From NCBI GenBank assembly GCA_900769735.1, contig CAAGHY010000114.1:1-11871 (forward strand): a stretch of 11,871 nucleotides of DNA. Direction: 5' to 3'. The DNA is from Rikenellaceae bacterium (lineage in GTDB: Bacteria > Bacteroidota > Bacteroidia > Bacteroidales > UBA932). Below are positions 6,028 through 11,871 of the stretch, piece after piece (the first letter of the stretch is position 1; every line of letters begins with the position of its first letter). The translations under genes and the position numbers were made by a program. The notes beneath the pieces were generated by a model, which made no database searches, was not told the origin of the DNA, and worked only from the letters and a program-made list of their open reading frames with translations.

Positions 6028-7185
6028 TTATTCAAAATTCTTAACCAATTTACCCATTGCCCAAACAGCCTTAACGTTAAGGTCGTTGTCCAATAGAAGG
6101 ATATCAGCATCTTTGCCTCGCTCCAAAGAGCCTTTTCTATCGTAAACACCCATAATCTTTGCAGGTGTCTCGGAAATCATACGGCAAACGTCAAACAATG
6201 GAACCTCTGCCTTGAATGTCATTGTCTGGATAAGACGGTCCATAGTTGCAATACTGCCGGCCAGTGCTGAGCGGTCTGCAAGTTTGCAAACACCGTCCTC
6301 AATGATTACACGTGGGTCAAATGCAACTTTACTGTCACTTGCAGCACAAGCCAAAGCATCAGTGATAAGTGCTGTCTTCTCTACACCTTTAACTTTGTAG
6401 ATAAGTCTCAAGATTGTAGGAGGAACGTGGATTCCGTCAGCAATGGCCTCTACAGTCATATCATCCATTAGATAGATTGATTCTACTGTACCCTCATATT
6501 TGTACTCATTCTTTTTATGGAAACCTGGCATTGCATTGTAGAAGTGGGTAGCGTGGGTATAACCAGCCTCAAAACCTGCTCTGATATCCTCAAACTCAGC
6601 CTGAGTATGTGCTACTGAAACAAGGATACCTTTGTTGGATACATACTTACCAAACTGCAATGCACCTGGAAGCTCTGGTGAAGCATCCCATCTCTTGATG
6701 CAATTAGTCTCCTCCAACAATGGAATATACTCATTGGGATCAGGGTTCTTGATATACTCAGGAATCTGACCTCCGGCCATCTTCATATTGAAATAGTGTC
6801 CCTCAAGATGAAGGCCAAGGATAGGGCTGTCTTTCTCTGCCATAAGTTTTTCAGTAGTGGCAGCAGCAGCTCTGATCATAGGAATGCTTGAAGAAGAAAG
6901 GGTAGGGAAGATACTTGTTGTACCGTGCTGCATATGGGCATCCACAGCAGTTCTGAATGCGTCCTCAGTTCCCTCCATAAAGTCTCTTCCACCGCCACCG
7001 TGCACGTGGATCTCAACTCCGCCAGGTACAATGTACATACCTCTGGCATCTACAATTTTGGCACCTACAACAGCAAGGTCACAGTTAGAAACCTCAAGAA
7101 TCTTGTTGTCACATATAATTACTGATCCATTCTTCAACCAACCTTGTGGAGTATGAATCTTTCCATTGATAATTTGGGTTAACAT
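6028..7185 (-). CDS. nagA: N-acetylglucosamine-6-phosphate deacetylase
   Basis: The 385-residue protein is full length for NagA, which hydrolyses GlcNAc-6-P to GlcN-6-P and acetate in the cytoplasm, feeding amino sugars from glycans or cell-wall recycling into glycolysis or wall synthesis. Visible elements are IHVHGGGG at 59-66 (His60, His62), HLEGHYF at 126-132 with ligand Glu128, AHTQAEF with His193, THATHFYNAM at 210-219 with His214, DGIH at 250-253 (substrate-binding His253) and LITDAL with catalytic Asp276. The expected active-site set for a metal-dependent NagA is complete. The usual Pro after HLEG is His here. It is the first gene after a good promoter and is followed 9 bp later by a stripped paralogue. 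The ATG at 7185 is supported by the matching start of the paralogue. Confidence 0.94.
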   Translation of the reverse strand: MLTQIINGKIHTPQGWLKNGSVIICDNKILEVSNCDLAVVGAKIVDARGMYIVPGGVEIHVHGGGGRDFMEGTEDAFRTAVDAHMQHGTTSIFPTLSSSSIPMIRAAAATTEKLMAEKDSPILGLHLEGHYFNMKMAGGQIPEYIKNPDPNEYIPLLEETNCIKRWDASPELPGALQFGKYVSNKGILVSVAHTQAEFEDIRAGFEAGYTHATHFYNAMPGFHKKNEYKYEGTVESIYLMDDMTVEAIADGIHVPPTILRLIYKVKGVEKTALITDALACAASDSKVAFDPRVIIEDGVCKLADRSALAGSIATMDRLIQTMTFKAEVPLFDVCRMISETPAKIMGVYDRKGSLERGKDADILLLDNDLNVKAVWAMGKLVKNFE

Positions 7186-7220
7186 ATCTTGTAAAATTAT
7201 ATCCGTTTTTAAAATCTCTA

Positions 7221-7251
7221 CAAATATAAAATAAATTTTGCAGAAATCAAA
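7221..7251 (-). promoter_or_regulatory. Promoter of the nagA pair
   Basis: The minus strand has TTTG at 7251-7248 and TATATTTG at 7228-7221, exactly 19 bp apart, matching the Bacteroidota housekeeping promoter consensus in both boxes and spacing. Transcription should start about 30 bp before the nagA ATG at 7185. The 71-bp gap between nagA and the patatin gene holds nothing else evident. Confidence 0.7.
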
Positions 7252-7256
7252 GTAAT

Positions 7257-8114
7257 TTATAAAAATTCAAAACTAATTTTTTGAGCCAGTTCATAACCTT
7301 CATTGTAGAGGTCATTAAGTTTTGAAATATCTTTCTCCATACGGTCAACAACCAGAGGTTTTTGTGGTCTCAACACAGTAATTTCACCTTTCTCCTCCAG
7401 TTCGTCTATCAAATCCATTGTTCTGTTGTAAATGGAATTCCTTTGCATTATTGTCTTTTGAAGCAACGGGTATTTTCCATAAAAAAGCTTTCCTGGAAAT
7501 GCATTTTTGGATTCCCTTTTCCTGTATCCCCTGTTTCTGGTAAGGATAACAAAATTATTAGTAAAACCTTCTTTACGTGCGTGCACTACAGGAACGGAAT
7601 CTGCAATACCACCGTCAAGCATTGGGATACCGTCAACTGCAGCTATAGGACAAACAAATGGCAAACTGCTGCTGGCCCTTACTACCTCCATAATCCTCTT
7701 CTGGGAATACTTCTCTTCAAAATAGTTGGCTTCTCCTGTAATGCAGTTTGTTGTTACCATAACATATCTCCCTTCAGACCTTGCATAAGCATCATAATCA
7801 TAAGGTATGATTTCGGTAGGGAACTTATCAAACAACAATCTGAAATCCATAATGTTTCTCTGCGTAAAGAGATACTTCAATCCCACATAATCATACTTCT
7901 CCAGAAGATCTATATTGCTGTACTTAGCCCTCTTCTTTTGTCCCGACATATATGAAAGTCCATTGCACGCACCTGCACTTACACCAATTGTATACGGAAA
8001 CTTTATACCTCTCTCCATAAAATTGTCCAGCACACCACAGGTGAACACTCCCCGCAATCCACCCCCCTCAAGAATAAGGGAAGATTTATCATCCAACTTA
8101 TAATTCAAATTCAT
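7257..8114 (-). CDS. Patatin-like phospholipase / acyl hydrolase
   Basis: With the ATG at 8114 the protein has 285 residues. It has the patatin Ser-Asp dyad: the oxyanion-hole glycines GGGLRG at 17-22, the nucleophile Ser46 in GVSAG (44-48), and the catalytic Asp167 in LDGGIADSVPV (166-176). These define a serine acyl hydrolase acting on phospholipids or other esters; the substrate is unknown. No signal peptide or membrane segment is visible, so it is probably cytoplasmic or peripheral, like YjjU-type bacterial patatins. An in-frame TTG at 8150 would lengthen it by 12 residues, but a TATATTTG box (8145-8138) lies within that extension and the family core begins soon after 8114. It lies downstream of tpx on the same strand, separated by the inverted-repeat element and a probable terminator, and so is likely its own unit. 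Confidence 0.87.
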   Translation of the reverse strand: MNLNYKLDDKSSLILEGGGLRGVFTCGVLDNFMERGIKFPYTIGVSAGACNGLSYMSGQKKRAKYSNIDLLEKYDYVGLKYLFTQRNIMDFRLLFDKFPTEIIPYDYDAYARSEGRYVMVTTNCITGEANYFEEKYSQKRIMEVVRASSSLPFVCPIAAVDGIPMLDGGIADSVPVVHARKEGFTNNFVILTRNRGYRKRESKNAFPGKLFYGKYPLLQKTIMQRNSIYNRTMDLIDELEEKGEITVLRPQKPLVVDRMEKDISKLNDLYNEGYELAQKISFEFL

Positions 8115-8137
8115 TTGTCTGACATTAAAACCATTCT

Positions 8138-8145
8138 CAAATATA
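8138..8145 (-). promoter_or_regulatory. Candidate -7 box of the patatin-like gene
   Basis: TATATTTG on the minus strand, an exact TAnnTTTG match 23 bp upstream of the ATG at 8114. No TTTG or TTG was seen at the proper distance upstream. The region upstream is taken up by the left arm of the inverted-repeat element (8156-8177), so that arm would lie over the -33 position. Confidence 0.45.
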
Positions 8146-8155
8146 AGCAATTTTC

Positions 8156-8284
8156 ATTTACGTTGTCTTTTTGTGTATTTATTTGACAATCAAATAAATA
8201 CACAAAGCGGTTCTTGCAAAATTCAAGAACCGCTTAATTTAAATTGCTGTAATTCTGTAATTTACACAAAAAGACAACGTAAAT
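8156..8284. repeat. 129-bp element of nested perfect inverted repeats
   Basis: The ends are a perfect 22-bp inverted repeat, 8156-8177 and 8263-8284. Inside are three further pairings: a 16-bp stem at 8170-8185 / 8191-8206 with a 5-base loop, a 12-bp stem at 8205-8216 / 8224-8235 with a 7-base loop, and an 11-bp stem at 8255-8265 / 8279-8289 with a 13-base loop, which runs into the last codons of tpx. Several share bases, so they exclude one another. The right end includes the first base of the tpx stop codon. No coding capacity is visible. It could be a MITE-like non-autonomous element, a dispersed intergenic repeat, or an RNA structure handling the tpx-patatin junction. No obvious target-site duplication was seen. 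Confidence 0.75.
8205..8235 (-). terminator. Probable intrinsic terminator of tpx
   Basis: A perfect 12-bp stem (AAGCGGTTCTTG / CAAGAACCGCTT) with a 7-base loop, the most GC-rich part of this gap. Read on the minus strand it is followed by TGTGTATTTATTTG, a T-rich tail. It lies about 50 bp past the tpx stop and within the larger inverted-repeat element. Confidence 0.65.
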
Positions 8285-8781
8285 TACAGATGCCTCAACA
8301 CCTCATCATAATCCGGCTCCTGAGTGATTTCAGGTACCAGCTGAACGTATCTTACAATCAGGTCAGGATCAATTACAATCACCGCACGGGTAAGAAGTCC
8401 CTTAAGCGGACCGTCTTCCAACAACACACCATAATCCTCTGAGAAAGAGGTAGCCCTGAAATCTGACAGAGGAATTACATTTTCTATACCCTCAGTTGTG
8501 CAGAAACGTGAGTGTGCAAAAGGGAGGTCTTTGGAAATTGCCAATACCAATGTGTCCTTCATATTTGACGCAAGCTGGTTGAATTTACGCACACTGGTAG
8601 CGCAAACGCCAGTATCCAAACTAGGGAATATATTGAGCACCAATGTTTTGCCTTTCAAATCCTCTAATGTAATTGTAGCTAGATCTGATTTGACAAGAGT
8701 AAATGAAGGTGCTTTTTTACCTGTTTCAGGGAGATTGCCTTTCAATGTTACGGGGTGCTTTTTAAAATTTACTTTTTTCAT
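8284..8781 (-). CDS. tpx: Thiol peroxidase (atypical 2-Cys peroxiredoxin)
   Basis: With the ATG at 8781 the protein has 165 residues, standard for Tpx. It reduces H2O2 and alkyl hydroperoxides using thioredoxin, in the cytoplasm. The peroxidatic Cys60 is in SLDTGVCATSVRKF (54-67), the Tpx form of the peroxiredoxin motif, and the resolving Cys94 is in RFCTTEGI (92-99). The 34-residue spacing between the two is as expected for Tpx. Arg132 in LLTRAVIVID matches the conserved active-site arginine. A TTG six bases upstream is in frame but the ATG gives the normal N-terminus (MKKVNFKKHPVTLKGN). The gene is divergent from a dipeptidase lipoprotein gene. A 9-bp-arm palindrome in the shared intergenic region is a possible stress-regulator site. 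Confidence 0.95.
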   Translation of the reverse strand: MKKVNFKKHPVTLKGNLPETGKKAPSFTLVKSDLATITLEDLKGKTLVLNIFPSLDTGVCATSVRKFNQLASNMKDTLVLAISKDLPFAHSRFCTTEGIENVIPLSDFRATSFSEDYGVLLEDGPLKGLLTRAVIVIDPDLIVRYVQLVPEITQEPDYDEVLRHL

Positions 8782-8814
8782 ATCCAATTTTTTTAATCAT
8801 TAACAATATCTGAC

Positions 8815-8840
8815 ATTTTATGTTTACTTTTACATAAAAT
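8815..8840. promoter_or_regulatory. Palindrome between tpx and the dipeptidase gene
   Basis: ATTTTATGT (8815-8823) and ACATAAAAT (8832-8840) are perfect 9-bp inverted arms around an 8-base spacer, 34 bp upstream of tpx and 41 bp upstream of the divergent gene. The 100-bp gap is very AT-rich, so some symmetry is expected by chance. As an operator, for example for a peroxide-responsive regulator, it is only a suggestion. No clear TAnnTTTG promoter was found here for either gene. Confidence 0.35.
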
Positions 8841-8881
8841 AAGATTCTATAATTATTATTATATTTTAATAGTTCAAATTT

Positions 8882-9574
8882 ATGAAGAAAATTTTGTTTT
8901 CGCTATCACTAATTTTAGTGATTTTTTCTTGTTCAGTTAATACCCCCCAGACAAATCCTGATGCTGACACCCCAAAAGAGGCACAGATAAGAGCTGCAGG
9001 TTTGGTTGACATTCACGATTTGGATTCAACTATTGCCGTTGACCTTATCTATGCAAAACCATACAACTTTATGGGTAAAGTGCTTTACCATAACGTAAAC
9101 AAAGCATTTATGTTGCCTGAGGCTGCAGAAAAACTTGTAAAAGCAAACAAACTGCTGAAGAAAATAAGACCGGACCTTAACCTTATAGTATATGATGCGG
9201 CACGCCCAATCAGCATTCAGAAAGAGATGTGGGCAACAGTAGAGGGTACAGATAAAGAGGATTTTGTAGCCAATCCAAATAAAGGTGGCGGAAACCACAA
9301 CTTTGGAAATGCTGTAGATGTAACAATAATAGACTGTACAGGTTTTCCTATTCCTATGGGTTCTGAATATGACTGCTTTGCAGACCACAGTAGAGTGAAT
9401 ATCGAGCAGCAACTTTTGGATGAGGGCAAAATCACAAAAAGAGAGTTGGAAAACAGACTGTTGCTTAGAAAAGTAATGACCGAGAGCGGTTTCCTTGCCA
9501 TAGATGAAGAGTGGTGGCACTTTGATAACCGCCCTAAAAAATATGCAGTGGAAAATTTCAAGTTAATTGATTAA
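8882..9574 (+). CDS. VanX/DdpX-like D-alanyl-D-alanine dipeptidase lipoprotein (peptidase M15D)
   Basis: The protein has 230 residues. Residues 1-16 form a lipoprotein signal (MKK plus hydrophobic stretch) ending in the lipobox IFSC with lipidated Cys17. The catalytic domain carries all M15D landmarks: YDAARP with Arg108, the zinc ligands His139 and Asp146 in GNHNFGNAVD (137-146), and EWWHFD (210-215) with catalytic Glu210 and zinc ligand His213. The enzyme should be a zinc-dependent D,D-dipeptidase, anchored on the periplasmic side or outer membrane, releasing D-Ala from D-Ala-D-Ala during wall turnover or nutrient use. No vanH, vanA or vanRS partner lies nearby, so vancomycin resistance is not implied; the cytoplasmic VanX lacks a signal sequence. 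Divergent from tpx and closed by the hairpin at 9617-9650. Confidence 0.92.
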   Translation: MKKILFSLSLILVIFSCSVNTPQTNPDADTPKEAQIRAAGLVDIHDLDSTIAVDLIYAKPYNFMGKVLYHNVNKAFMLPEAAEKLVKANKLLKKIRPDLNLIVYDAARPISIQKEMWATVEGTDKEDFVANPNKGGGNHNFGNAVDVTIIDCTGFPIPMGSEYDCFADHSRVNIEQQLLDEGKITKRELENRLLLRKVMTESGFLAIDEEWWHFDNRPKKYAVENFKLID

Positions 9575-9616
9575 AGCCGCTTACACACAATAAACGGATA
9601 AAATCTTAAAACAAAA

Positions 9617-9650
9617 ACAAGGCCCGCATCATCTTATTTGCGGGCCTTGT
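9617..9650. terminator. Strong bidirectional terminator
   Basis: A perfect 12-bp GC-rich stem (ACAAGGCCCGCA / TGCGGGCCTTGT) with a 10-base loop lies between convergent genes. Read on the minus strand it is followed by a T-tract (TTTTTGTTTTAAG), making it a textbook intrinsic terminator for the aminotransferase-paaK-ACT operon. On the plus strand the tail CATTTATAAA is weaker, so it may also end the dipeptidase transcript. Confidence 0.85.
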
Positions 9651-9663
9651 CATTTATAAAAAA

Positions 9664-10074
9664 TTAAAAATTCTCTCTCATATCGCATTTGCACTCCTGC
9701 AAGGTTGCAACACATTTCTCCAGATTATTAGGTTTGATTACCGTGTTTGCATATTCACCGTCTGCAAAAGCATACATATACTCAATGAAAATATCCTTTT
9801 CAGCAAGCTTTTCAAGGATAGCAGCAAGAGAACCTGCAGTATTGCTGCATTTGATGCATACCACATCAGTAACTTTTACAGCAAAATTGTTTTCTCTGAG
9901 AACATCTACAGCTCTCTCCACTTCAGAAACAATAAGACGTAAAATGCCAAAATCTGTAGTTTCCGCCATACTGAATGCATGCATATTGATGCCATTTTTT
10001 CCCAAGATGCGTGTTACATCATTGATTCTTCCGGTCTTGTTTTCCAGGAAGATGGATAGTTGCTTGATTGTCAT
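9664..10074 (-). CDS. Tandem ACT-domain protein, paaK-associated
   Basis: The protein has 136 residues and consists of two ACT domains: residues 1-66 (MTIKQLSIFLENKTGRINDVTRIL onward, with the typical glycine/asparagine turn GKNGINMHAFS) and about 69-136 (VVCIKCSNTAGSLAAILEKLAEKDIFIEYMYAF). ACT domains bind amino acids at domain interfaces and usually control amino-acid enzymes; no catalytic domain is attached. It is the last gene of the operon, 15 bp after paaK. Small two-ACT proteins next to paaK or indolepyruvate oxidoreductase genes are a recurring arrangement in anaerobes, which suggests sensing of aromatic amino acids and modulation of the neighbouring enzymes (inference). No signal peptide; cytoplasmic. 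Confidence 0.88.
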   Translation of the reverse strand: MTIKQLSIFLENKTGRINDVTRILGKNGINMHAFSMAETTDFGILRLIVSEVERAVDVLRENNFAVKVTDVVCIKCSNTAGSLAAILEKLAEKDIFIEYMYAFADGEYANTVIKPNNLEKCVATLQECKCDMRENF

Positions 10075-10089
10075 ATCTGTATGGTTTAA

Positions 10090-11391
10090 TTATTTAAGGA
10101 TTCTTTTGTCAATCACGTGTTTGCTCTTGCCCTGACTGCGTTCAATGCTGCCAGGTTCCATCAGACGTACGTCACAGGCAATTGAAAGGATTCCTTTCAA
10201 CCTATCTGCAAGACGTTTCTTCATATTAAGCATAGCACCCATATCATCAGTGAAGAAATCTCTTCTTACCTCCACCTGAACCTGCAATGTATCAAGATTC
10301 TTCTCTCTGTCAACAACAAGCATATACTGTGGTTCAAATTCAGGCATCTCAAGGATTACACTCTCCACCTGTGAAGGGAATACATTAATGCCTCGGATAA
10401 TCAGCATATCATCACTTCTGCCAACAATTCTGCCCATCCTTACAGATGTTCTGCCACAAGCACACTTGCCTTCCATAAGTGTACACAAATCTTTTGTACG
10501 GTATCTCAAAACAGGCATACCCTCTTTGGTAAGTGTAGTGAAAACAAGCTCACCCTGCTGTCCGTAAGGAAGCTGCTCAAGAGTCTCAGGATTTATGATC
10601 TCAGGGAAGAAATGGTCTTCATTGATATGGGAACCGTTCTGTTCAGAACACTCATAGGAAACACCAGGTCCCATAATCTCACTCAAACCATAAATATTGT
10701 AGCCTTTAAGTCCCAAACGCTCCTCAATCTCCTTACGCATATTTTCTGTCCAAGGCTCGGCTCCAAAAGCTCCAACCTTAAGATTGATGTCATCTTTTGA
10801 AAGTCCCATTTTCTCCAACGTCTCCGCAAGATAAAGTGCGTATGATGGGGTACATGCAATACCTGTCACATTCAAATCCCTCAAAAGCTTTATATGCTTC
10901 TCCGTATTGCCGGTAGAGGTAGGAATTACTGTAGCGCCAAGATTCTCAACACCATAATGGGCACCCAAACCTCCGGTAAACAGGCCATAACCGTAACTTA
11001 CAGAGAAAGTGTCATCTCTGGTAACACCGTAGGCAGTAAGGCAACGTGCCATAACCTCAGACCACACAGAAATGTCCTTTCTGGTATAGCCTACAATGGT
11101 AGGATTTCCTGTTGTTCCCGATGATGCATGAACTCTCACAATCTCAGAAGGGGGAGCCGCCTGCAATCCATACGGGTAATTGTCCCTCAAATCCTGTTTT
11201 GTGGTAAAAGGGAGTTTTACAATATCATCTATAGAGCGGATGTCATCGGGAGAAATGTTCATCTCCTGCATTTTGTTCCTGTAGAAAGGAACATTGTGGT
11301 AAACATAATTTACAAGTTTCTGAAGTCTTTTACTTTGGAGCGCACGCATCTGCTCTCTTTCCATGCACTCCTTGTTGGGGTTCCAAATCAT
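10090..11391 (-). CDS. paaK: Phenylacetate-CoA ligase (PaaK family, AMP-forming)
   Basis: The protein has 433 residues, normal for PaaK. It joins an arylacetate (phenylacetate, possibly indole- or hydroxyphenylacetate) to CoA using ATP. Visible elements are the P-loop-like HASSGTTGNPT at 88-98, NIYGLSEIMGPG at 232-243 (adenylate-binding core), LRYRTKDL at 295-302, a CACGR pair of cysteines at 310-314, and GRSDDMLIIRG at 324-334 (hinge to the C-terminal domain). The C-terminus has SQGKSKHVIDKR with a candidate catalytic lysine. The gene begins 7 bp after the aminotransferase stop and is followed by an ACT protein. In anaerobes without the aerobic paa ring-oxidation genes, none of which lie here, such ligases act with 2-oxoacid oxidoreductases in making or using arylacetates (inference). 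Confidence 0.94.
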   Translation of the reverse strand: MIWNPNKECMEREQMRALQSKRLQKLVNYVYHNVPFYRNKMQEMNISPDDIRSIDDIVKLPFTTKQDLRDNYPYGLQAAPPSEIVRVHASSGTTGNPTIVGYTRKDISVWSEVMARCLTAYGVTRDDTFSVSYGYGLFTGGLGAHYGVENLGATVIPTSTGNTEKHIKLLRDLNVTGIACTPSYALYLAETLEKMGLSKDDINLKVGAFGAEPWTENMRKEIEERLGLKGYNIYGLSEIMGPGVSYECSEQNGSHINEDHFFPEIINPETLEQLPYGQQGELVFTTLTKEGMPVLRYRTKDLCTLMEGKCACGRTSVRMGRIVGRSDDMLIIRGINVFPSQVESVILEMPEFEPQYMLVVDREKNLDTLQVQVEVRRDFFTDDMGAMLNMKKRLADRLKGILSIACDVRLMEPGSIERSQGKSKHVIDKRILK

Positions 11392-11398
11392 AACTCGT

Positions 11399-11871
11399 TC
11401 ATTTTATAGGATGGTCCTGGTGGAACGCTTTCATACGCTCCTCCATTACCGGATACAGTTCATTCTTCATTCTGGATGTGCAGGCACGTACACCCTGCTG
11501 TCCGCTACCTGTAGTTGAAAGGCTGATGCTGCTCACACCATAATAAAGCAACTCTTTCAACAATTCTCCTCCCGACAAATCTCCATAACCTATTGTAAAG
11601 AAGAAACCGTCTCCAACACGCTGGGTTACATCATGGTCATATACAATATGGAAACCGTTGCGGGTAAAGATGTCCTTCATCTTCTCTGCCCTTACAGCAT
11701 ACTCCTTTGTATCCTCCACAAAGTTCAGTTCACCCTCAGTAGAAAGACGCAACATCTCAGCATAAGCATATTGGGTGGATGCAGTACATCCGGAAGTGAT
11801 CATATAAAGGATAGAGGCTGTAAGTGTCTGTCCAAAAATGCCTGAATCTTTGTAGCGCTCTGCCAAAGCAG
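11399..11871 (-). CDS. PLP-dependent aminotransferase (class I/II-like), C-terminal part
   Basis: The frame is open to the right edge, so the N-terminus and the PLP-binding lysine region are outside the window; about 157 codons remain. What is visible fits the small domain of a fold-type-I aminotransferase: a long helical stretch after QTLTASILYMITSGC, the RAEKMKDIFTRNGFHIV segment that begins the C-terminal domain, the strand GDGFFFTIGYGD, then SISLSTTGSGQQGVRACTSR, where the arginine of the RACTSR segment is in the position of the substrate-carboxylate-binding arginine. An in-frame TTG at 11866 is not a start, since the frame continues upstream. Its place directly before paaK (7-bp gap) and the ACT protein suggests an aromatic amino-acid aminotransferase feeding an arylpyruvate pathway. 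The family call is fairly sure; the substrate is inference. Confidence 0.72.
   Translation of the reverse strand, partial: ALAERYKDSGIFGQTLTASILYMITSGCTASTQYAYAEMLRLSTEGELNFVEDTKEYAVRAEKMKDIFTRNGFHIVYDHDVTQRVGDGFFFTIGYGDLSGGELLKELLYYGVSSISLSTTGSGQQGVRACTSRMKNELYPVMEERMKAFHQDHPIK

Noticed and set aside
7362..7955. Plus-strand open frame of 197 codons opposite the patatin-like gene
   Set aside because: It is antisense to a gene with a complete catalytic motif set; its composition is that of a translated reverse strand.
8115..8150. TTG start at 8150 for the patatin-like gene
   Set aside because: A -7 promoter box lies inside the extension, and the ATG at 8114 is closer to the family's core.
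8156..8284. Invertible promoter (phase-variable switch) between the 22-bp inverted repeats
   Set aside because: Such switches are common in Bacteroidales, but the enclosed segment lacks an exact TAnnTTTG box, the lipase gene's own box lies outside the repeats, and no recombinase gene is in the window. Long-read evidence of both orientations would reopen this.
8882..9574. Vancomycin-resistance gene vanX
   Set aside because: It has a lipoprotein signal, and there are no vanH, ligase or two-component genes nearby; housekeeping D,D-dipeptidase is the simpler reading.
9689..10135. Plus-strand open frame of 148 codons opposite the ACT and paaK genes
   Set aside because: It is the reverse-strand shadow of two clearly coding genes and shows no family features.
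11399..11866. A complete small protein starting at TTG 11866
   Set aside because: The frame stays open upstream to the window edge and the sequence is the C-terminal domain of an aminotransferase, so it is a truncated view of a longer gene.

Overview
The window looks like a chromosomal segment from a member of the Bacteroidota, most likely a Bacteroidales species. The basis is the AT-rich DNA, several intergenic matches to the Bacteroides-type promoter (TTTG ... TAnnTTTG), start codons with weak or no Shine-Dalgarno sequence, and a gene set typical of anaerobic gut or oral Bacteroidales (NagA with an HxHGGGG motif, MarC, PaaK with an ACT-domain partner, Tpx). Genus cannot be assigned from the sequence alone. 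No rRNA, tRNA, CRISPR array, transposase or phage gene was seen.

Layout from left to right. (1) A DMT/EamA-type membrane transporter, cut by the left edge, runs leftwards from 506. (2) Divergent from it is a HAD-family phosphatase (589-1455), closed by a hairpin. (3) Two WYL-domain transcription regulators lie head to tail on the minus strand (3516-2416 and 2411-1509) with 4 bp between them. (4) Divergent from this pair are marC and a 5-formyltetrahydrofolate cyclo-ligase gene, which overlap by one base (3628-4835). A perfect 7-bp-arm palindrome sits in the shared 111-bp intergenic region. (5) Two tandem nagA-like genes lie on the minus strand behind one good promoter. The upstream copy (7185-6028) keeps the deacetylase metal and catalytic residues. 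The downstream copy (6018-4879) has lost several of them while keeping the fold, so it is probably a pseudoenzyme. (6) A patatin-like lipase gene (8114-7257) and a thiol peroxidase gene (8781-8284), both minus strand, are separated by a 129-bp element built from perfect nested inverted repeats. (7) A VanX/DdpX-like D,D-dipeptidase lipoprotein gene (8882-9574) is divergent from tpx. (8) A minus-strand operon runs in from the right edge: a PLP-dependent aminotransferase (3' part only), phenylacetate-CoA ligase (PaaK) and a tandem-ACT-domain protein, closed by a strong hairpin with a T-tract.

How the genes fit together: most are independent housekeeping or stress units. The NagA pair belongs to amino-sugar recycling (GlcNAc-6-P to GlcN-6-P). 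The aminotransferase, PaaK and ACT genes suggest aromatic amino-acid conversion to or from arylacetates, with the ACT protein as a possible amino-acid sensor. The lipoprotein dipeptidase probably acts on D-Ala-D-Ala-type peptides at the cell envelope, and Tpx removes peroxides.

The points most worth following up are the catalytically stripped second NagA, the nested inverted-repeat element at 8156-8284, and the tandem WYL regulator pair with its candidate operator at 3564-3582.
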